A stretch of DNA of 13,046 bases from Methylibium sp031393925 (GTDB lineage Bacteria; Pseudomonadota; Gammaproteobacteria; Burkholderiales; Burkholderiaceae_C), in contig NZ_JANMWL010000071.1 in NCBI RefSeq assembly GCF_031393925.1, positions 1-13,046 on the forward strand, given 5' to 3'. Below the pieces are notes generated by a model, which did not search any database, was not told the origin of the DNA, and saw only the letters and a list, made by a program, of their open reading frames with translations. Positions within the stretch are counted from its first letter, which is position 1. Each line of letters begins with the position of its first letter. The translations under genes were made by a program, and so were the position numbers. Of the stretch, positions 1 to 5,554 are shown piece by piece.

Positions 1-1356
1 GTGCTGGGCGTGGACGGCGACTTCGTGCCCTGCATGCACAGCGTGGGCGCGCCGCTCGCGCCGGGGCAAAAGGACGTGTCCTGGCCCTGCAACGCCACCA
101 AGTACATCGTCCACTTTCCGCAAACGCGCGAGATCTGGAGCTACGGCTCGGGCTACGGCGGCAATGCCCTCTTGGGCAAGAAGTGCTTCGCGCTGCGCAT
201 CGCCTCGACCATGGGGCGCGACGAGGGCTGGCTGGCCGAACACATGCTGGTGCTCGGCGTCAAGAACCCAGCAGGGCGCAAGTTCCACGTCGCCGCGGCG
301 TTTCCGAGCGCCTGCGGCAAGACCAATTTCGCCATGCTCATTCCGCCGGCCGGCTTCGACGGCTGGGAGGTCACCACCATCGGCGACGACATCGCCTGGA
401 TCAAACCGGGCACCGACGGCCGGCTCTACGCCATCAACCCCGAGGCCGGCTACTTTGGCGTGGCGCCGGGCACCAACGACAAGACCAACCCGAACTGCAT
501 GGCGTCGCTCACGCGCGGCGTGATCTTCACCAACGTGGCGCTCACCGACGACGGCGACGTGTGGTGGGAAGGCATGACCGACACGCCGCCCGCCCATTTG
601 ATCGACTGGCAGGGCAAGGACTGGACGCCGGCCCTGGCTCTGGACACCGGCGTGGGTGGCAAGCCACGAGCCGCGGCGCACCCGAACGCGCGCTTCACCG
701 TGGCCGCCACCAACAACCCGGTGCTCGACGACCACTGGGACTCGCCCGAAGGCGTGGCGATCGACGCCTTCATCTTCGGCGGCCGGCGCTCGACCACGGT
801 GCCGCTGGTGACCGAGGCGCTCGACTGGGTCGAAGGCGTGTACATGGCCGCCACCATGGGCTCGGAGACGACTGCCGCTGCCGCCGGCGCTCAGGGCGTG
901 GTGCGCCGCGACCCGTTCGCGATGCTGCCCTTCATGGGCTACAACATGAGCGACTACTTCCAGCACTGGCTGAGCTTGGGCAACAAGCTAGAGGCGAGCG
1001 GCGCGACCTTGCCGAAGATCTTTTGCGTCAACTGGTTCAGAAAGGGCGCCGACGGCAAGTTCGTCTGGCCCGGCTACGGTGAGAACATGCGCGTGCTCGC
1101 GTGGATGCTCGGCCGCGTGCAAGGCCAGGCCGAGGGCGTGGAGCATGTGTTTGGCACCAGCCCGCGCTACGAAGACCTGGCCTGGCGCGGCATGGACTTC
1201 ACGCCCGAGCAGTTCAACAGCGTGATCGGCATCGACAAGGCGGCATGGCAGCAGGAAATGCAGTTGCACAAGGAGTTGTTCACCCAGCTCGCCTACCACC
1301 TGCCCGCAGAACTGTCGGCCACGCGCGAGAAGATCGAGCGGCGGCTGTCCGCCTGA
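1..1356 (+). CDS. pckG: Phosphoenolpyruvate carboxykinase (GTP), 5'-truncated by window edge
   Basis: This enzyme converts oxaloacetate plus GTP to phosphoenolpyruvate, CO2 and GDP, the first committed step of gluconeogenesis, in the cytosol. The visible 451 residues are strongly PEPCK-like. The P-loop/kinase-1 motif FPSACGKTN contains the GTP-PEPCK hallmark cysteine at fragment residue 105. The kinase-2 motif TTIGDDIAWI supplies the metal-binding Asp pair at residues 130-131. The segment INPEAGYFGVAPGTN follows. In family members of about 600 aa the hallmark Cys lies near residue 270-290, so roughly 170 N-terminal residues lie left of the window. The GTG at position 1 is therefore an internal valine codon, not a start. 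The stop TGA is at 1354-1356. It is followed by a strong hairpin, suggesting the transcript may end there. The GTP-type rather than ATP-type (pckA) assignment rests on the Cys-containing P-loop. Confidence 0.96.
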   Translation: MLGVDGDFVPCMHSVGAPLAPGQKDVSWPCNATKYIVHFPQTREIWSYGSGYGGNALLGKKCFALRIASTMGRDEGWLAEHMLVLGVKNPAGRKFHVAAAFPSACGKTNFAMLIPPAGFDGWEVTTIGDDIAWIKPGTDGRLYAINPEAGYFGVAPGTNDKTNPNCMASLTRGVIFTNVALTDDGDVWWEGMTDTPPAHLIDWQGKDWTPALALDTGVGGKPRAAAHPNARFTVAATNNPVLDDHWDSPEGVAIDAFIFGGRRSTTVPLVTEALDWVEGVYMAATMGSETTAAAAGAQGVVRRDPFAMLPFMGYNMSDYFQHWLSLGNKLEASGATLPKIFCVNWFRKGADGKFVWPGYGENMRVLAWMLGRVQGQAEGVEHVFGTSPRYEDLAWRGMDFTPEQFNSVIGIDKAAWQQEMQLHKELFTQLAYHLPAELSATREKIERRLSA

Positions 1357-1429
1357 GCGTTAACGGTTCCCAACGCCTGGCCGAGCCCGCCGGTAACCAC
1401 CACTGCGCCCGCCAGCGCCAGCCCACGCA

Positions 1430-1473
1430 GGCGCATGACCAAGGCCGCCTCCGAGCGGCCTTGGTCATGCGCC
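1430..1473. repeat. Perfect 19-bp inverted repeat (hairpin) between pckG and the yecA-like gene
   Basis: The arms at 1430-1448 and 1455-1473 are exactly complementary over 19 bp, with a 6-nt loop (CTCCGA). The arm reads GGCGCATGACCAAGGCCGC. No T-run follows on either strand, so it is not a textbook intrinsic terminator. It could still be a U-less terminator or a 3'-end stabiliser for the pckG mRNA. It ends only 17 nt before the ATG of the next gene, so it could also affect that gene's translation start. The hairpin itself is seen directly; its role is inferred. Confidence 0.8.
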
Positions 1474-1490
1474 ATAGGACAATCCGTCGC

Positions 1491-2255
<765 letters not shown>

Positions 2256-2272
2256 GACGGACCGTCGTACTG

Positions 2273-2296
2273 GCCCCGCGCGGGCCACTGCGGGGC
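2273..2296 (+). terminator. Weak GC hairpin downstream of the yecA-like gene
   Basis: GCCCCGC (2273-2279) and GCGGGGC (2290-2296) can pair around a 10-nt loop, 17 nt after the stop codon. There is no T-run, only TCTT afterwards. In DNA this GC-rich such hairpins arise by chance, so this is only a possible transcript end or pause site. The rest of the 2256-2362 gap shows another short GGCCC/GGGCC hairpin at 2324-2338 and nothing else. Confidence 0.2.
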
Positions 2297-2362
2297 TCTT
2301 GAAGCGCCCGATCCTCTGGGGGCGGCCCAGCGCGGGCCTGTTCTGAGCCGGGGCCGCGCGCG

Positions 2363-3142
2363 ATGCGCCTTCAACTGCTGTCGGACCTGCATCTCGAAAC
2401 CGAGGACGTTGCGCTAAGACCGGCGGCAGATGCCGAACTGCTGGTGCTGGCCGGCGACATCGACGCCTCGTGGCGCGCGCTGGAACGGTTTGACGCTTGG
2501 CCGGTGCCGGTGGTGTTCGTGGCCGGCAACCATGAGTTCGACCGGCGCGAACTGCGCGAGACATGGCCCACGCTGCGCTCGCGCTGCGCCGAACTCGGCA
2601 TCACCCTGCTCGAGCGCGAGGAGCTGACGCTGACCGGCCGCGACGGGCGCAGAGTGCGCTTTCTCGCCACCATTCGCTGGTGCGATTTCGACCTGTTCGG
2701 CGAGCCACGGCGTGAGCGCTGCCAGCGCGCCGCGCGCTATTTCGTCGAGGTGATGCGCGCCACGCGCGACGGCCAGCCCTTCGATCCCGCCGCGGTGCGC
2801 GACGAGGCGCTGGCCTGCCGTGCATGGTTGGCCGAAGCACTCGCCCGCCCCAGCGACGCCGATGCCACGGTGGTGATCACTCACTACGCGCCCAGCTTTC
2901 GCAGCGCCGACCCGCGCTATGGTCGGCAGTCGAGCACCGCGAGTTTTTGCAATGCCGACGATGAGCTGCTTGCCCATGCCGACTTGTGGCTGCACGGCCA
3001 CCTGCATTGCCGTCAGGACTATGTCGTCGAACACCCACCTGGTAGGCGGCGCGCACGAACGCGCGTCGTGAGCAACGCGCGCGGCCACGCCTTCAAGGGC
3101 GAAGCCGAAGGGCACGACGGCTTGTTGTGCGTGACGGTGTGA
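2363..3142 (+). CDS. Calcineurin-like metallophosphoesterase
   Basis: The product is a 259-aa cytosolic two-metal phosphoesterase. All the metal-site motifs are present in order: SDLHLE (Asp8, His10), GDID (Asp32), GNHEF (Asn56, His57), THYAPS (His174) and GHLH (His213, His215). This is the full calcineurin/Mre11 phosphatase signature, so an active hydrolase of phosphomono- or diesters is expected. The natural substrate cannot be told from sequence. There is no signal peptide or membrane segment. The ATG at 2363 starts directly at the conserved MRLQLLSDLHLE beginning, as in other family members, although no clear ribosome-binding site precedes it. The gene ends facing the PhoD-type gene, 126 bp away. 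The two are unrelated phosphatase folds and the adjacency may be accidental. Confidence 0.9.
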   Translation: MRLQLLSDLHLETEDVALRPAADAELLVLAGDIDASWRALERFDAWPVPVVFVAGNHEFDRRELRETWPTLRSRCAELGITLLEREELTLTGRDGRRVRFLATIRWCDFDLFGEPRRERCQRAARYFVEVMRATRDGQPFDPAAVRDEALACRAWLAEALARPSDADATVVITHYAPSFRSADPRYGRQSSTASFCNADDELLAHADLWLHGHLHCRQDYVVEHPPGRRRARTRVVSNARGHAFKGEAEGHDGLLCVTV

Positions 3143-3201
3143 GAGACACGGCGCAGATCGGGGAGCGCTCGGGTGTTGGCGCCGTGGCCGCTATCGGCTG
3201 G

Positions 3202-3235
3202 CCCCCATCCCCGCCTTCGCCCAGCGGGGGAGGGA
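3202..3235. repeat. GC-rich hairpin between convergent genes, REP-like or bidirectional terminator
   Basis: CCCCGC (3209-3214) pairs with GCGGGG (3224-3229) across a 9-nt loop. The flanking C-run (3202-3206) and the GGGAGG stretch extend the stem imperfectly. The C-rich then G-rich layout around a CTTCGCCCA loop resembles intergenic palindromes scattered through many Burkholderiales genomes. Its position between two gene ends pointing at each other fits a shared terminator or a REP-type element. A search for other copies in the genome would decide between these. Confidence 0.4.
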
Positions 3236-3268
3236 GGCACACCCGGCTGTCGGGACGAGCCGTTCTGC

Positions 3269-4843
3269 TCAGCCGTCGCGCTCGGGCCCGGCGCGACCCC
3301 GCTCGACCACGTAGCGTGCCTGCGTGTGAACCCTCGCTTCGGCCTGGACCGGAAACGCGGTCGCACGCATCTCGCACGCCAGCCGCTCGGGCGTGAGTTC
3401 GAGCAGCATGTAGCCGCGTTCATCGCCGCGCACGTGCAGCAAGTCGGGGTTGCTGCCCTGGATCAGCGCGTTGGCGGCCTCGGAGACGCCGCGCGAGGTG
3501 AGCGAGCTGCACACGAACTCGCTGGCCACCACCGGTGAGTGGGGGTCCAGCGGGTCGGCGCGCAGCCGCGCCGCCACGTGGCGATGCATGTCGCCGCCCA
3601 GGCACACCACGTCGCCCTGCGGCTGTGCGGCGATGGCCTCCATCAGCCGTGCGCGAGCCTTGGGGTAGCCGTCCCAGCCGTCGCTGTAGAGGCTGCGGCC
3701 GAGCGTCGTTTCGATGCCGCCGGGGGCGATTTGCGTGCCCTGTGCGAGCAGCCGCCACTGGCGCCGGCTCCCCGCCAGCTCGGCTTCGATCCAGCGCTCC
3801 TGCGCGGCGCCGAACATGCTGGCCTCGGCGTCGCCGAGCCGCTCGCAGTCGAGCAGCATGCGCCCGCCCGCCTGCCCTGGTGGGTTGCAGGCCTGCACCG
3901 AGCGGTACTGGCGGTTGTCGAGCGTCCACAAGTCGGCGAGCTGGCCCCAGCTGAAATGCTCGTGCAGGCGCATCGCCGCACCGTCCGGGCGCATTGCGGG
4001 CGAGACCGGCATGTGCTCGAAGTAGGCCTTGTAGGCGGCGGCGCGTTGCTGCAGGAAGGCGCGCGCATCGACGCCCGGGCGGCGCGAGGCGTCGTTCGCG
4101 TAGTCGTTCTCGACCTCGTGGTCGTCCCAGGTCAGCACCCAGGGATGCGCGGCATGTGCGGCGCGCAGGGACGGGTCGAGCTTGTAGGTCGCGTGGCGCT
4201 GGCGGTAGCCGTCGAGCGTGGTGGGCGCCGGGCCCTCGTGGGCACGCACCCGGTAGCGCGCGTTGCTCGACTCGTAGAGATAGTCGCCGACGAACAGCAC
4301 GAAGTCGAGGTCGCGCTCGGCGATCTCGCGCTGCAGCCGAAATGCCCCCTGCTCGTAATGCTGGCACGAGGCCAGCGCGATGCGCAGGCGGTCCACCGGT
4401 GCATCGGCCGACGGTGCGGTGCGGGTGCGGCCGATCGGGCTGGCCGCGTCGCCCGCGAGAAAGCGGTAGAAAAACTCGCGCCCGCTCGGCAAGCCGGTGA
4501 CTTCAGCATGCACGCTGTGCGCGTGCTCGGGACGCGCGAGCACGTCGCCGCGCCGCAGACCGATGGAAAAGCGTTCGTCTTCGGCCAGCTCCCACTGCAC
4601 CCTGATCGGCGCCTCGGGCAGGCCGCCGAGCGGCTCGTGCGGCCGCGGTGCCAGGCGCGTCCACAGCACCACGCTGTCCTGTCGCGGCATGCCGCTGGCG
4701 ACGCCGAGCGTGAACGGATCATCCTGGGAAGACAGCGCCGCGGCGCGCTCGTCCCCGCTGCCGGCGTCGCGCGTAAACAGGGCACTGAGCGCCAGTGCCG
4801 CGGCGCCGCGCCCCAGGCCGGCAAGAAGGTCGCGACGTTGCAT
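3269..4843 (-). CDS. phoD: PhoD-type alkaline phosphatase/phosphodiesterase, Tat-exported
   Basis: The product is a 524-aa secreted phosphoesterase that releases phosphate from mono- and diesters in the periplasm. The start ATG at 4843 gives MQRRDLLAGLGRGAAALALS, a twin-arginine signal (Arg3-Arg4 then a hydrophobic stretch), as expected for PhoD, which is exported folded with its metals. The reading frame is open for 54 more codons upstream, but these lack signal-peptide or PhoD character. The N-terminal PhoD_N-like domain begins near FTLGVASG (about residue 44). Catalytic-domain motifs are SCQ (Cys160), GDYLYE (Asp187), WDDHEVEND (Asp240, Asp241, His242) and GGDMHRH (Asp418, His420, His422). 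These match the Fe/Ca-binding positions known in Bacillus PhoD. It is transcribed away from a small membrane protein gene, with a plausible promoter at 4910-4938. No PHO box was identified. Confidence 0.92.
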   Translation of the reverse strand: MQRRDLLAGLGRGAAALALSALFTRDAGSGDERAAALSSQDDPFTLGVASGMPRQDSVVLWTRLAPRPHEPLGGLPEAPIRVQWELAEDERFSIGLRRGDVLARPEHAHSVHAEVTGLPSGREFFYRFLAGDAASPIGRTRTAPSADAPVDRLRIALASCQHYEQGAFRLQREIAERDLDFVLFVGDYLYESSNARYRVRAHEGPAPTTLDGYRQRHATYKLDPSLRAAHAAHPWVLTWDDHEVENDYANDASRRPGVDARAFLQQRAAAYKAYFEHMPVSPAMRPDGAAMRLHEHFSWGQLADLWTLDNRQYRSVQACNPPGQAGGRMLLDCERLGDAEASMFGAAQERWIEAELAGSRRQWRLLAQGTQIAPGGIETTLGRSLYSDGWDGYPKARARLMEAIAAQPQGDVVCLGGDMHRHVAARLRADPLDPHSPVVASEFVCSSLTSRGVSEAANALIQGSNPDLLHVRGDERGYMLLELTPERLACEMRATAFPVQAEARVHTQARYVVERGRAGPERDG

Positions 4844-4909
4844 GGTGGGCGCGATTGTGGTGCTCGCGGGGCTGCGGCGGGCGCACGCTGTGCAACGCTG
4901 CATTTCGTC

Positions 4910-4938
4910 ACTATCTTCTGCGCCGCGCGCTTGGACAA
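4910..4938 (-). promoter_or_regulatory. Candidate sigma70 promoter for the phoD-type gene
   Basis: On the minus strand TTGTCC (4938-4933) and GATAGT (4915-4910) are separated by exactly 17 nt, each matching the sigma70 consensus at four of six positions. Transcription would start near 4903, leaving a leader of about 60 nt before the ATG at 4843. The -35 box lies on the same bases as that of the opposing candidate promoter. Assigned by eye only. Confidence 0.4.
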
Positions 4939-4959
4939 AGCCGGTCGATCGCCTAGGCT
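4931..4959 (+). promoter_or_regulatory. Candidate promoter for the small 5004-5243 gene
   Basis: TTGGAC (4931-4936) and TAGGCT (4954-4959) are 17 nt apart. Both are weak matches, but the -10 keeps the key T, A and final T. The expected start is near 4966, about 38 nt before the ATG at 5004. It overlaps the minus-strand promoter at 4910-4938, so the two would compete for polymerase. Confidence 0.3.
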
Positions 4960-5003
4960 CGGTATCGATCGCCAGCGCGCATCGCAGGGGTCGACACGCC
5001 GCC

Positions 5004-5243
5004 ATGAACTACGCCTCGCTGCAAGCTCTTACCTGGGGAACCGTGTCAGCCGCGGTCGCCAGCGCCGTGCTGTTGGCCGCGGCGCGGGACGAGGCCTCGA
5101 TCTGGCGCTTCGGGCCGCCAACCGTCGGCGTCCGCGCCGACGCGCCGACCGCGCGCGGCAACGCGCTGCCCTCCAAAGAAGCAAGCAAGCCGGGCCCCTC
5201 GCCGCAGCGGCCCGCGCCCTCGCGCGAGCCGGCGCGACCGTGA
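5004..5243 (+). CDS. Small membrane-anchored proline-rich hypothetical protein
   Basis: The 79-aa product is not recognised as a known family. Residues about 8-27 (ALTWGTVSAAVASAVLLAAA) form one hydrophobic helix that could be a membrane anchor or uncleaved signal. The remaining 50 residues are hydrophilic and rich in Pro, Ala, Ser and Arg, ending SREPARP, and are probably disordered. The ATG at 5004 has an AGGGG at 4986-4990, somewhat far upstream. It is divergent from the PhoD-type gene with overlapping candidate promoters, and a 7-bp hairpin follows its stop. Open frames of this length are common by chance in such GC-rich DNA, so the hydrophobic start and the promoter context are the only support. 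Confidence 0.45.
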   Translation: MNYASLQALTWGTVSAAVASAVLLAAARDEASIWRFGPPTVGVRADAPTARGNALPSKEASKPGPSPQRPAPSREPARP

Positions 5244-5251
5244 GGGCTCGG

Positions 5252-5276
5252 CGTTCGCTGCGGGGCGCCGCGAACG
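5252..5276 (+). terminator. Hairpin just after the small membrane protein gene
   Basis: CGTTCGC (5252-5258) pairs with GCGAACG (5270-5276) across 11 nt, starting 8 nt after the stop codon. A T5 run appears only at 5292-5296, 15 nt past the stem. That is too far for a standard intrinsic terminator, so termination here is only possible. Confidence 0.3.
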
Positions 5277-5300
5277 GGCGCTTTGCAATGCTTTTTCGTG

Positions 5301-5331
5301 CGGCTTTGCTCGGTCGACAGGAGCAAAGCCG
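5301..5331. repeat. 11-bp perfect inverted repeat in the leader of the diguanylate cyclase operon
   Basis: CGGCTTTGCTC (5301-5311) and GAGCAAAGCCG (5321-5331) are exact complements around a 9-nt loop, GGTCGACAG. Two G-U pairs and a G-C pair (5298-5300 with 5332-5334) could extend it. The left arm also shares GCTTTGC with 5280-5286. No T-run follows. The position, 25 nt before a good -10 element, allows it to be a protein-binding operator as well as an RNA hairpin. Confidence 0.6.
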
Positions 5332-5355
5332 TGCCGGGCCGGAGGCTTGAAAACG

Positions 5356-5361
5356 TATAGT
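5356..5361 (+). promoter_or_regulatory. Candidate -10 element (TATAGT) upstream of the leader peptide and diguanylate cyclase
   Basis: TATAGT matches five of six consensus bases and sits in the only AT-rich spot of the 5244-5550 region. No good -35 box lies 16-18 nt upstream, where the sequence reads GCCGGG. The promoter would therefore need an activator or is weak. Transcription would start near 5368, about 50 nt before the small ORF. Confidence 0.3.
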
Positions 5362-5389
5362 TTCGTCACGGAGGCCGCACGGAGATGCA

Positions 5390-5415
5390 GGCCCTCGGCT
5401 GAAAGGGGAGGGGCC
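5390..5415 (+). promoter_or_regulatory. Possible Shine-Dalgarno-masking hairpin ahead of the small secreted-peptide ORF
   Basis: GGCCCTC (5390-5396) can pair, with one bulged G, with GAGGGGCC (5408-5415). The right arm overlaps the purine-rich GGGGAGGGG stretch (5405-5413) that would be the ribosome-binding site for the CTG at 5417. If folded, it would limit translation of the small ORF and, through coupling, of the diguanylate cyclase. This is inferred from base pairing alone. Confidence 0.3.
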
Positions 5416-5416
5416 A

Positions 5417-5554
5417 CTGGAGCACGTCGAATTCACTGCGGCTCTCGCGCTGGCGGGTGGTCTTTGCGCAAGCGCGAGCCACGCCCAGACCGACGTGGCC
5501 GCATCAAACACCTTGGTGCCGCGTGATGTGCGGGTGATCGGAGCCCTGCCTTGA
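5417..5554 (+). CDS. Tiny putative secreted peptide ORF overlapping the diguanylate cyclase start
   Basis: The in-frame sequence gives 45 residues, beginning LEHVEFTAALALAGGLCA and continuing SASHAQTDVAASNTLVP to the end RDVRVIGALP. This looks like a Sec signal peptide (hydrophobic core, then the A-S-H-A cleavage context) with a mature part of about 22 residues. No ATG, GTG or TTG is available in frame near the start. The CTG at 5417 is chosen because GGAGGGG lies at the right distance upstream; the CTG at 5399 (MKGEGPLEH...) is the alternative. The stop TGA (5552-5554) overlaps the TTG start of the cyclase as TTGA, a classic coupling arrangement. It may be a genuine leader or secreted peptide, or the relic of a longer exported protein. 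The unusual start codon keeps confidence low. Confidence 0.35.
   Translation: MEHVEFTAALALAGGLCASASHAQTDVAASNTLVPRDVRVIGALP
5540..5543 (+). promoter_or_regulatory. Ribosome-binding site fixing the TTG start of the diguanylate cyclase
   Basis: GGAG sits 7 nt before the TTG at 5551 and lies inside the upstream small ORF. The spacing is ideal. This supports TTG as the real start rather than the later in-frame GTG at 5611, which would cut into the first membrane helix. Confidence 0.6.

Noticed and set aside
1..3. GTG at the first base as start of pckG
   Set aside because: The family's hallmark P-loop cysteine would fall at residue 105 instead of about 270-290, so the gene clearly begins outside the window.
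4844..5005. Longer PhoD-type start at 5005, adding 54 residues
   Set aside because: The twin-arginine signal starts exactly at the ATG at 4843; the extra residues have no signal character and cross the candidate promoters.
3539..5350. Long plus-strand open frame of about 600 codons opposite the PhoD-type gene
   Set aside because: It is a GC-bias mirror of the real gene; its translation is low-complexity Ala/Arg/Gly with no recognisable domain.
5321..5420. c-di-GMP riboswitch (GEMM) upstream of the diguanylate cyclase
   Set aside because: GAGCAAAGCCG resembles the conserved GCAAAGCC piece, but the matching AGGCAAA-type strand, GAAA tetraloop and spacing are missing, and the sequence pairs as a simple palindrome instead.
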